A stretch of 64,000 nucleotides of DNA from Erythrobacter sp. (GTDB lineage Bacteria > Pseudomonadota > Alphaproteobacteria > Sphingomonadales > Sphingomonadaceae). A program made the translations under genes and the position numbers. The notes under the pieces were generated by a model. That model made no database searches, was not told the DNA's origin, and saw nothing but the letters and a program-made list of their open reading frames with translations. The stretch lies in NCBI RefSeq assembly GCF_035194505.1, contig NZ_CP136573.1, positions 806,001 to 870,000 of the forward strand, read 5' to 3'. This document shows, piece after piece, positions 57,851-64,000 of this stretch; position 1 is the stretch's first letter; each line of letters starts with the position of its first letter.

Positions 57851-57944
57851 TCCGCCGCTACCGGGGCGTGCAGTATCCGCAATTGATGCTGCCCCCCGCC
57901 GCTGGTAGCTTTCGCTCCATGCGCATCTTGATCATCACCCCCGC

Positions 57945-58703
57945 ATGAACCGCCCCGCCGTGCTTGTCACCGGCGGGGCGACCCGTATCGGCGCTGCCAT
58001 CGTGCGCGGCTTCGCCAAGGCGGGCTGGCATGTGGTGATCCATTACCGCGCCTCGGCCACGCTCGCTGACGACCTTGCCGCCACCCTGCCCTCGGCCGAA
58101 ACCATCGGCTTTGATCTCAACGACGATGATGCAGCGGTGGCAGCGATCACCGCGCTCGCAGGCCGACTTCCCGATTGGCGCTGCCTCGTCAATTCGGCTT
58201 CGGTGTTCGATTACGACCCTGTCACGGCGCTCGACCCGGCGACCTGCCGCGAGGCGATGCAGGTCAACGCCCTGGCGCCCGCGCGCATGGCCCAGGCCTA
58301 TCTCGCCCATGCGGCAAGCAAGGCGACGCGCACGGTGATCCAGATCACCGACATGAAGATCGCCAACACCAATCCCGATTTCTTCAGCTACACCATGTCG
58401 AAGCACGCGCTGGCCGCCACCATCGGAATGCTGGCCAAGGGCGCATCCTCGCCGCAGGACCGGATCTACGGCATTGCGCCGGGCGCGATCCTTGCCAGCC
58501 ACGACCAGAGCGAGGAAGAAACCGAACTCTCGCACCGCCTCAACCTGCTCGGCCGCAAGACAGGGCCGGAGGAAATCGCCGATGTGGCGGTGTTCCTCGC
58601 TGGCGGAATGCTGGCCAGCGGGCAGAGCCTGTTCATCGACAGCGGCCAGCACCTGCTGGATCAACCGCGCGACGTGATCTGGCTGGCGCGCGAACAGGCC
58701 TAG
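57945..58703 (+). CDS. SDR-family pteridine/dihydromonapterin reductase-like oxidoreductase
   Basis: A 252-residue short-chain dehydrogenase. The cofactor loop is VTGGATRIG; the arginine in T-G-x3-R-x-G is the hallmark of pteridine reductases (PTR1, FolM) and NADPH use. The catalytic serine position is occupied by an aspartate (QITDMKIANT), with YTMSK supplying Tyr and Lys, giving the Asp-Tyr-Lys set of PTR1/FolM. A FolM-like role in reducing pterins or folate is therefore likely, but substrate assignment is inference. It is followed after 9 bases by a cytochrome b gene and a Mo-oxidoreductase gene. Confidence 0.75.
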   Translation: MNRPAVLVTGGATRIGAAIVRGFAKAGWHVVIHYRASATLADDLAATLPSAETIGFDLNDDDAAVAAITALAGRLPDWRCLVNSASVFDYDPVTALDPATCREAMQVNALAPARMAQAYLAHAASKATRTVIQITDMKIANTNPDFFSYTMSKHALAATIGMLAKGASSPQDRIYGIAPGAILASHDQSEEETELSHRLNLLGRKTGPEEIADVAVFLAGGMLASGQSLFIDSGQHLLDQPRDVIWLAREQA

Positions 58704-58712
58704 GGGGGCGGC

Positions 58713-59423
58713 ATGGCGAAGAAGCACGCATTCTCGACAAGGCTGTGGCACTGGGTGAATGCGGGCGCGATCATCGTGCTGTTCATGTCCGGGCTCAACA
58801 TCTCCAACGCCCACCGCTATCTCTACTGGGGCGATTACGGCTTTGACCCGAAAGACGCGTGGCTTGCGGTGATCCGCTTCCCCGGCTGGGCGACAATCCC
58901 GGGGCATTACAACCTTGCTCTGGCGCGCGACTGGCACACGCTGGCGGCCTGGCCTTTCGGGCTGGGGGTGCTGTTCATCTGGGTCGCGATGCTCGCGAAC
59001 GGACATTTCCGCCGCGATCTCGTGACGCGCCGCGCCGACTGGACCCCGGCCGCCGTGATCGCCTCGCTCAAGGCCCATTCGGGCGGAGGGACGACGCATG
59101 GCTACAACCCGGTGCAGCGCATTCTCTACGGCCTTGTCTTCGGGGTGCTGCTGCCGCTGATGCTGTTCACCGGGCTGGCGATCAGCCCCGGCTTTCAGGC
59201 GGCGGCGCCGTGGCTGATCGAGCTGCTGGGCGGACGGCAGAGCGCACGCTCGCTGCACTTCATCGCCGCCTTTGCGTTGCTGGGCTTCTTTCTCCTCCAC
59301 ATCGTGCTGGCGCTGGCCGATTGGCGGCTGATCCTCGAAATGGTCACCGGGGGCGAGCGCGCAAGCATTCCCGCACCCGTAGCCGATGACGAAGCCGCAG
59401 AAGGAGCGCCCGCCCATGGTTGA
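58713..59423 (+). CDS. Cytochrome b561/b6-type membrane protein
   Basis: A 236-residue integral membrane cytochrome. Four helices carry candidate haem-ligand histidines: RLWHWVNAGAIIVLF, DWHTLAAWPFGLGVLF, a later YNPVQRILYGLVFGVLLPLMLFTG and LHFIAAFALLGFFLLHIVLALADW. The layout is that of cytochrome b subunits that deliver electrons to periplasmic oxidoreductases. The next gene encodes such an enzyme and starts 8 bases before this one ends, so the two very likely form a membrane-bound pair. Confidence 0.83.
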   Translation: MAKKHAFSTRLWHWVNAGAIIVLFMSGLNISNAHRYLYWGDYGFDPKDAWLAVIRFPGWATIPGHYNLALARDWHTLAAWPFGLGVLFIWVAMLANGHFRRDLVTRRADWTPAAVIASLKAHSGGGTTHGYNPVQRILYGLVFGVLLPLMLFTGLAISPGFQAAAPWLIELLGGRQSARSLHFIAAFALLGFFLLHIVLALADWRLILEMVTGGERASIPAPVADDEAAEGAPAHG

Positions 59424-60165
59424 TCTGCCGCGCCGTTCGCTGCTCGCCGGGATAGCCGCCTTGGGCGCTACCGCCTGTTCCAAGATCAACGAGAGCGAGA
59501 CGACCCGCAGCCTGTTTGCAGCGGCCGAGGACGGGCACCGCGCCATCCACCGCGCGCTGGCGGGCAAGCAGGGGCTGGCCCCCGAATACAGCCGTGCCGA
59601 GCGCTCGCCCAGCTTCAAGGGCAATGGTTCGGTAACGGTGACCGATCCGTTCTATCAGGACCAGCTCGCCAAGGGCTTTCCGGACTGGAAGCTGGAGGTG
59701 CGCGGGGCGGTCGATCAGCCGCTCGCTCTCACCCTCGCCGACATCCGCGCCCTGCCCCAGCGCACCCAGATCACCCGCCAAGATTGTGTCGAGGGCTGGA
59801 GCGCGATCGGCGAATGGACCGGGGTGCAGCTATCCGTGCTGCTCGATGCGGCCAGGGTGCGCAAAGAGGCGAACTTCATCGTCTTTCGCTGCGCCGATAC
59901 GCTCTACAACAACCCCTATTACGAGAGCATCGATATGGTCGATGCCTATCACCCGCAGACCATCATCGCCCATGCGCTGAACGGCGAGCCCCTGCCCGAA
60001 AAGAACGGCGCACCGCTGCGCATGCGGATCGAGCGGCAGCTGGGATACAAGCACGCCAAATATGTGCAGGTGATCGAGGCGGTCGAAAGCTTCGCCGACA
60101 TCGGCAAGGGCGGCGGCGGGTTCTGGGAGGATTATGCCGGCTACCAGTGGTATGCGGGTATCTAG
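59416..60165 (+). CDS. Molybdopterin-dependent oxidoreductase (SUOX-fold, lipoprotein)
   Basis: A 249-residue protein with a Tat-like, lipobox-bearing N-terminus (PRRSLLAGIAALGATAC), so probably a Tat-exported lipoprotein. One Oxidored_molyb domain is present, with the molybdenum-ligand cysteine in TRQDCVEGWSAIGEWTG. It lacks the C-terminal dimerisation domain of sulfite oxidases, as in YedY/MsrP-like enzymes. The substrate is unknown. AAGGAG ten bases upstream supports the ATG at 59416; an ATG 30 bases earlier is an alternative. Electrons probably pass to or from the preceding cytochrome b. Confidence 0.82.
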   Translation: MVDLPRRSLLAGIAALGATACSKINESETTRSLFAAAEDGHRAIHRALAGKQGLAPEYSRAERSPSFKGNGSVTVTDPFYQDQLAKGFPDWKLEVRGAVDQPLALTLADIRALPQRTQITRQDCVEGWSAIGEWTGVQLSVLLDAARVRKEANFIVFRCADTLYNNPYYESIDMVDAYHPQTIIAHALNGEPLPEKNGAPLRMRIERQLGYKHAKYVQVIEAVESFADIGKGGGGFWEDYAGYQWYAGI

Positions 60166-60173
60166 CGCGCAGC

Positions 60174-60614
60174 CTAGCTTTCGGGAAACAGCCTGAGCAT
60201 GGTTTCCCAGTCGGCCGCGACGATCTCTTCCAACACGCCGAGGTCCACGTCAGCCAGCTTGTTGATGTAGAGACAGCTCTTGCCGGTCGAATACTTGCCC
60301 AGCCGCGCAAGCATCTGCGCACGCCCCGCAGCGGTGATATCGTCGCAATAGCCACCCATCAGATAAAGCGAGTGCTTCGCCTTCCTCGGGCTGAAGCCGC
60401 TGCGCATCCAGTGGACATCGCGCCCGCTCTCATAGGTCGTGCGGTACTCGCCGTAACCGATGATCGTCGGCCCCCACATCTTCGGCGCCTGCCCCGTCAC
60501 CCGGCGGAACATCGCGTCAAGCACAAGCGCATCGGCGCGCTTGGCCTCGGGTTCGACAGCGGCAATGAAGTCTCCCACCGCCTGATCGGTGATCGTGGTC
60601 TTGGCCTCGCTCAT
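60174..60614 (-). CDS. DUF1801-domain protein
   Basis: A 146-residue cytosolic protein of the DUF1801/YdhG-like family. Features are MWGPTIIGYGEYRTTYESGRD and FSPRKAKHSLYLMGGY, then GKSCLYINKLADVDLGVLEEIV. The function is unknown; a YjbQ/thiol-type role is not indicated. The ATG at 60614 is chosen. It converges on the Mo-oxidoreductase and is divergent from argG. Confidence 0.8.
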   Translation of the reverse strand: MSEAKTTITDQAVGDFIAAVEPEAKRADALVLDAMFRRVTGQAPKMWGPTIIGYGEYRTTYESGRDVHWMRSGFSPRKAKHSLYLMGGYCDDITAAGRAQMLARLGKYSTGKSCLYINKLADVDLGVLEEIVAADWETMLRLFPES

Positions 60615-60745
60615 GAGCGTCTCCTGACGTAGCCTCATCCGCATATGCCACAGGTTTGCGCGAGGCGATATGCCCGCCCTCGCGGATTGCCTCTTGCGGT
60701 GCGCCCTGATACGGGCCCGCGCAATCATTCCCAAGGAAGCGTGCC

Positions 60746-61966
60746 ATGGCCCAGCCCCAGAAAGTCGTCCTCGCCTATTCGGGCGGCCTCGATACCAGCG
60801 TCATCGCCAAGTGGCTGAGCGTCGAGCGTGGCCTCGAAGTGGTGACCTTCACCGCCGATCTCGGCCAGGGCGAGGAAATCGAGCCCGCGCGCGCCAAGGC
60901 CAAGGCGATGGGCATCCCTGATGATCACATCTTCATCGAGGACCTGCGCGAGGAATTCGTGCGCGATTTCGTCTTCCCGATGATGCGCGCCAATGCCCGC
61001 TATGAAGGCGACTACCTGCTCGGCACCTCGATTGCCCGCCCGCTGATCTCCAAGCGCCTGGTCGAGATCGCGCACCAGACCGGCGCGGACTTCATCGCTC
61101 ACGGCGCGACCGGCAAGGGCAATGATCAGGTGCGCTTCGAACTCAGCGCCTATGCGCTCGATCCGGACATCAAGGTGATCGCTCCGTGGCGCGAATGGGA
61201 TCTGACCAGCCGCACCGCGCTGATCGCATGGGCCGAGGCGCACCAGATCCAGGTGCCCAAGGACAAGCGCGGCGAAAGCCCCTTCTCGACCGACGCGAAC
61301 CTCCTGCACACTTCCTCGGAAGGCAAGGTGCTGGAAGACCCGTGGCAGGAGACGCCCGACTACGTCTATTCGCGCACGGTCAATCCGGAAGACGCGCCGG
61401 ATGTGCCCGAATACATCACCGTCGATTTCGAAAAGGGTGACGGCGTTGCCCTGAACGGCGAGACGATGAGCCCCGCCACCCTGCTCGCCGCGCTCAACGA
61501 TCTGGGGCGCAAGCACGGCATCGGCCGGCTCGATCTGGTCGAGAACCGCTTTGTCGGCATGAAGAGCCGCGGGATGTACGAGACCCCGGGCGGCGAGATC
61601 TATGCCCGCGCGCACCGCGGGATCGAGCAGATCACGCTGGATCGCGGCGCAGCGCATCTCAAGGACGAGCTGATGCCGCGCTATGCCGAGCTGATCTATA
61701 ACGGCTTCTGGTTCTCGCCCGAGCGCGAGATGCTGCAGGCGGCGATCGACCACAGCCAGGACAAGGTCACCGGCACGGTGCGCCTGAAGCTCTACAAGGG
61801 GCTCGCGAGTGTGGTCGGCCGCAAGTCGCCCTATTCGCTCTATTCCGAGGCCCATGTGACATTCGAGGATGATGCCGGGGCCTACGACCAGAAGGACGCG
61901 GAAGGCTTCATCAAGCTCAACGGCCTGCGCCTGCGTCTGCTTGCGCGCCGCAACCGGGACGCCTGA
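60746..61966 (+). CDS. argG: Argininosuccinate synthase
   Basis: A 406-residue enzyme that couples citrulline and aspartate in arginine synthesis. The ATP-binding PP-motif is VVLAYSGGLDTSVIAKWL (residues ~6-23), and GATGKGNDQVRFE and SPFSTDANLLHTSSEGKVLEDPWQE are conserved. Length is normal for the type with the AYSGGLDTS motif. Its ATG has AAGGA upstream. The long gene-free interval starts just after it. Confidence 0.97.
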   Translation: MAQPQKVVLAYSGGLDTSVIAKWLSVERGLEVVTFTADLGQGEEIEPARAKAKAMGIPDDHIFIEDLREEFVRDFVFPMMRANARYEGDYLLGTSIARPLISKRLVEIAHQTGADFIAHGATGKGNDQVRFELSAYALDPDIKVIAPWREWDLTSRTALIAWAEAHQIQVPKDKRGESPFSTDANLLHTSSEGKVLEDPWQETPDYVYSRTVNPEDAPDVPEYITVDFEKGDGVALNGETMSPATLLAALNDLGRKHGIGRLDLVENRFVGMKSRGMYETPGGEIYARAHRGIEQITLDRGAAHLKDELMPRYAELIYNGFWFSPEREMLQAAIDHSQDKVTGTVRLKLYKGLASVVGRKSPYSLYSEAHVTFEDDAGAYDQKDAEGFIKLNGLRLRLLARRNRDA

Positions 61967-62129
61967 TCGGCCTCAGCAAGCGTGGAAAAGCGAGTCGCGC
62001 CGCTCGGCTTGGGGGCACGGGCGCGATAATCTGACGTCAGCCGGGCGGTTTCGTTCCCGGCGCATCAGGCATTTTCGCAAAATGCGACGAGCCGTTGATT
62101 TATCCACTCGTGTCCACAGGCCAAATCGC

Positions 62130-62742
62130 CCGGAGTGGAAAACTAAGGCTTCGGAATGTTGCCAGAGCGCCGGTTGAGGCGCACTTTGAACCTGTCTTCG
62201 GGACACCAACCAGCCGGAACAGAAAGCCGCAAGGCCTTGAAGTTCGGAGGGGAAAATCCCAAGGATGGCGGTGGCAATTGTCCACGCGCCCGCCGAGAGA
62301 GGGCATGCAGGAGGCTTCGGCCAAAGGCAAGCCAGCTCGTTTGAAGCGGGAGCGACGCTAAAGCCACCGGACAGGCCGCGAACCTGGCCGGAACGGGTGA
62401 TGGAGAGGAACGCAAGTTCCAAACCGCCGCAAGCCCGGATCGGAGGAAGGGCAAGGCCTCGGCCAAGCGACTGCGCAAGGCAGCGAGAATTCGGCAGGCT
62501 TTCGGGCCGATCGAAGGACGCTAGCGGGCAGGAGCGAAAGCCGGATGCCGGCGCGAGCGCCGGTGAGCAATCCCGGTGCGAAAGGTCGCAAGACCGGACG
62601 CGCAGGGGCCAGACATCGGGCGCCAAGCACGCCCCGCAAAAGCAGGGAAGACGGAAGGTTCGCCGGAAGTCAGCCAAGCCAAACGGGGGGTCCACACGCC
62701 GGTGAGAGTGGGGTCGGCAGCAATGCCGGCCCCATTTGCTTT
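62130..62742 (+). ncRNA. Candidate large structured non-coding RNA (unnamed)
   Basis: About 600 bases, T-poor on the + strand and full of local hairpins. Examples: 62167-62182 (GCGCC/GGCGC); 62226-62235 (GCC/GGC, GCAA loop); 62267-62294 (GGCGG/CCGCC plus TGG/CCA); 62313-62322 (GGC/GCC, TTCG loop); 62367-62391 (CCGG+CAGG with CCTG+CCGG, one mismatch); 62407-62420 (GGAAC/GTTCC, GCAA loop); 62547-62564 (7 bp, CGAG loop); 62572-62607 (three-part stem, internal AAA/GGA loop, GCAA cap). It ends in a terminator-like hairpin. GNRA and UNCG caps favour an RNA fold over chance. I find no match to RNase P, tmRNA, 6S, SRP or rRNA motifs. Promoter and exact 5' end are unknown. Confidence 0.65.
62709..62742 (+). 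terminator. Terminator-like hairpin ending the structured RNA
   Basis: TGGGGTCGGC pairs with GCCGGCCCCA (one G-T pair) around AGCAAT, and is followed by TTTGCTTT. Confidence 0.75.
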
Positions 62743-62942
62743 GGGCCGCACCCTGCCCCTTCCTGATGCCGCGAACCGCCGCTTTTCCCGAGTCGCAGCG
62801 TGCAAAACGCTCGTGTGCGCAGCGCCCCGGATCTGCGTTTCACCGCAAAAGCCGTGCAACTGAGCGGCAGGTCGAGCCGATCCGGCGACGAGCCGTTGCC
62901 GCGATTTGATTTCGGTAAGAACCGCCTCCTAAGGCCAAACTC

Positions 62943-63479
62943 ATGTGGACGGGAATCCCCATGACCAGCCTGACGGCACGGACCCTGCGCAACGCGCTGA
63001 TCGCGGGCGGGCTTGGCCTTGCCCCGCTAGCCGCATCGACTGCTGCGACCCCGTCCGATGGCGCGCTCCCGCTCGAAGCCAGCGCCGAGATTGCTGCCGC
63101 CACCGAAATGATGCCGCTCGTCGCCGCGCCTGTTGCTGCTCCGGCAGAAAGCCAGCCGGTCGAAATGGAAGCCGAAACCGGCACCGCGATCGGCAGCGGC
63201 AGCGCGTCCTATTACGCCAGCAAGTTCCACGGTCGCCGCACCGCCAGCGGCGAAGCCTTCGACAATGGCGCGATGACCGCCGCACACCGTTCCCTGCCCT
63301 TCGGCAGCCTCGTGCGCGTCACCAACCCCGCCAATGGCCGCAGCGTCGTGGTGCGCATCAATGACCGCGGCCCCTTCAGCCGCGGCCGGTTGATCGACGT
63401 CAGCCGCGCAGCCGCCGAGGAACTCGGCATCGTCGCGCGCGGCCACGGCACGGTCGAGCTCGCACTGCTCGAAAGCTAG
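62943..63479 (+). CDS. rlpA: Septal-ring lytic transglycosylase RlpA family protein
   Basis: A 178-residue secreted protein. A signal peptide (LRNALIAGGLGLAPLAASTAAT) and a proline/alanine-rich linker precede a double-psi beta-barrel. The barrel has ASYYASKFHGRRTASGEAF, the catalytic histidine region AAHRSLPFGSLVRVTN, and the aspartate region VVVRINDRGPFSRGRLIDVSRAAAEELG. There is no SPOR domain, so septal targeting by denuded glycan is not evident. The ATG at 62943 is used; an ATG at 62961 is an alternative start. Confidence 0.88.
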   Translation: MWTGIPMTSLTARTLRNALIAGGLGLAPLAASTAATPSDGALPLEASAEIAAATEMMPLVAAPVAAPAESQPVEMEAETGTAIGSGSASYYASKFHGRRTASGEAFDNGAMTAAHRSLPFGSLVRVTNPANGRSVVVRINDRGPFSRGRLIDVSRAAAEELGIVARGHGTVELALLES

Positions 63480-63499
63480 AGCCTTTCTGGCGCCCCGTG

Positions 63500-63907
63500 T
63501 CAGGGGTTGTCGGAATAGGTCATCCCCAGCGCCGAGGTATCTCCGCTGACCTTCAGCTTGAGCCGCGCCATGCGCATGGCCGAGGTGTTGCGCAGCAGCG
63601 CCATCTCGCCCGAGGCAAACTTCGCATTGACCTCGCCGCCCGGTGCCACGGTGCCGCGCACCTGCGCCGCGCTGCTGCCTTCGGCCCGCCCGAGCACCTC
63701 GACCGCAACCGGCCCGGTATTGCGACCGGTGACAGCAAAAGCGCCTTCCTGTCCGCCGCCCAGTTCAAAGGTCTTGCCCGCCCCGATCTGCAAGTCGGAA
63801 TTGATCGTCCCGCCCATGACAGGCGCGGCGAAGCCTAGGGCCAGCGCGCCCAGCCCTGCCAGCAGCGGCAAGCCCGAACGGCGCGAAAAGGTGAGAGCTC
63901 GGTGCAT
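63500..63907 (-). CDS. Exported protein of unknown function
   Basis: A 135-residue secreted protein. The signal peptide is basic then hydrophobic (RRSGLPLLAGLGALALGFAAPVMG). The mature part is a small beta-rich domain (INSDLQIGAGKTFELGGGQEGAFAVTGRNTGPVAVEVLGRAEG) without cysteines; its sequence resembles DUF-type single-domain envelope proteins, but I do not recognise it. AAGGACG precedes the ATG. It converges on rlpA with 20 bases between the stops. The remaining 93 bases to the window end hold no visible gene. Confidence 0.6.
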   Translation of the reverse strand: MHRALTFSRRSGLPLLAGLGALALGFAAPVMGGTINSDLQIGAGKTFELGGGQEGAFAVTGRNTGPVAVEVLGRAEGSSAAQVRGTVAPGGEVNAKFASGEMALLRNTSAMRMARLKLKVSGDTSALGMTYSDNP

Positions 63908-64000
63908 GGGGAAGCGTCCTTGTGTCTGTCCCGTCGCTTCGAGCTACGCCCCGACGAAATGGAAGGATGCATCCCCTCTTGCACCCTGCCACGCCGTAGC

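Larger units (their letters stand above)
61967..62942. other. 976-base interval without a protein gene
   Basis: This is the only long gene-free stretch in the window. It starts with a segment holding three inverted repeats: CTGACGTCAG at 62031-62040, CCGGG-N10-CCCGG at 62041-62060, and GCATTTT-CGC-AAAATGC at 62069-62085. A T-poor, hairpin-rich block follows to 62742 (see the ncRNA entry), then about 200 bases with no visible feature that lead to rlpA. Two long open frames, 62265-62705 (+) and 61973-62695 (-), use codons unlike the rest of the window and I do not accept them. Confidence 0.75.

Noticed and set aside
57858..59624. 588-codon antisense open frame opposite the SDR and cytochrome b genes
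   Set aside because: It spans two well-supported genes on the other strand and lacks recognisable domains.
62095..62120. Possible DnaA boxes (TTATCCACT, TGTCCACA) and thus an origin
   Set aside because: Only near matches to TTATCCACA, no cluster, no AT-rich unwinding element and no dnaA or hemE nearby.
61973..62695. 240-codon open frame (-) antisense to the candidate RNA
   Set aside because: The Cys/Leu/Pro/Ser-rich translation without domains is typical of false frames opposite structured RNA, and there is no credible ribosome binding site.
62265..62705. 146-codon open frame (+) in the long gene-free interval
   Set aside because: Its product is a low-complexity Arg/Lys/Pro/Gly chain, codon use (AGG, AGA, CGA, GGA, GCA) differs from all neighbouring genes, and the same bases form many stems. 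A structured RNA explains it better.
62130..62742. Identity of the candidate RNA as RNase P RNA, tmRNA or an rRNA fragment
   Set aside because: No RNase P core (GAGGAAAGTCCGGGC-like), no tmRNA tag or tRNA-like ends, and no recognisable 16S/23S signature stretch.

Overview
The window is about 64 kb of a GC-rich, tightly packed chromosome with no mobile element, prophage, CRISPR array or pseudogene that I could see. The gene set points to an alphaproteobacterium, most likely Sphingomonadales and probably Erythrobacteraceae-like. The evidence is cell-cycle regulators of CckA and CpdR type, a separate F0 ATP synthase operon with paired b' and b subunits, LexA boxes of the alphaproteobacterial form GTTC-N7-GTTC, a trpF-trpB-trpA-accD-folC block, and a SapC-family protein. 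The family-level placement is inference.

Layout. 1-3133: the 3' part of rpsA, gloB and a quinone oxidoreductase-like gene (+). 3143-10416: minus-strand genes comprising a small exported protein, the F0 operon (atpI-B-E-b'-b) and a ydbH-ynbE-ydbL cell-envelope operon. 10454-21526: plus-strand radC, an SGNH acyltransferase, purB, lapA-like, pyrF, a glyoxalase-fold protein, GNAT, trpF, trpB, a small membrane ORF, trpA, accD and folC. 21523-29824: an AmpG-like permease (-), then a Rieske oxygenase, rluB, rsmD, a uvrD/pcrA helicase and a micro-protein (+), then a sterol-desaturase-family protein and a membrane protein (-). 29835-36065: a DEAD-box helicase, an FAD-linked oxidase, sapC, N-formylglutamate amidohydrolase and cpdR. 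36156-39580: tRNA-Val, icd and a Kef-type antiporter. 39577-46963: a TonB-like protein, alaS, recA and cckA (-). 47026-54683: DUF2062, smpB, a deacylase, dapA, slt, greB and rlmN. 54737-60165: exported proteins, a methyltransferase, a MOSC protein, a pteridine-reductase-like SDR and a cytochrome b / molybdopterin oxidoreductase pair. 60174-63907: DUF1801, argG, a long gene-free interval, rlpA and one exported protein.

Co-working groups: the F0 sector; trpF/B/A with accD and folC; recA and uvrD, each with a perfect LexA-type box; cckA and cpdR, two parts of the CtrA phosphorelay, about 8 kb apart; and the cytochrome b / Mo-oxidoreductase pair.

The two most notable signals are not genes. A perfect 16-bp parS site, TGTTTCACGTGAAACA, lies at 5960-5975 inside the atp operon spacer; it suggests that the window is origin-proximal. 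The only long gene-free interval (61967-62942) contains about 600 bases, T-poor on the + strand and made almost entirely of hairpins. Many are capped by GCAA or TTCG loops, and the last is a terminator-like hairpin. I read this as a large structured non-coding RNA of a class I do not recognise.
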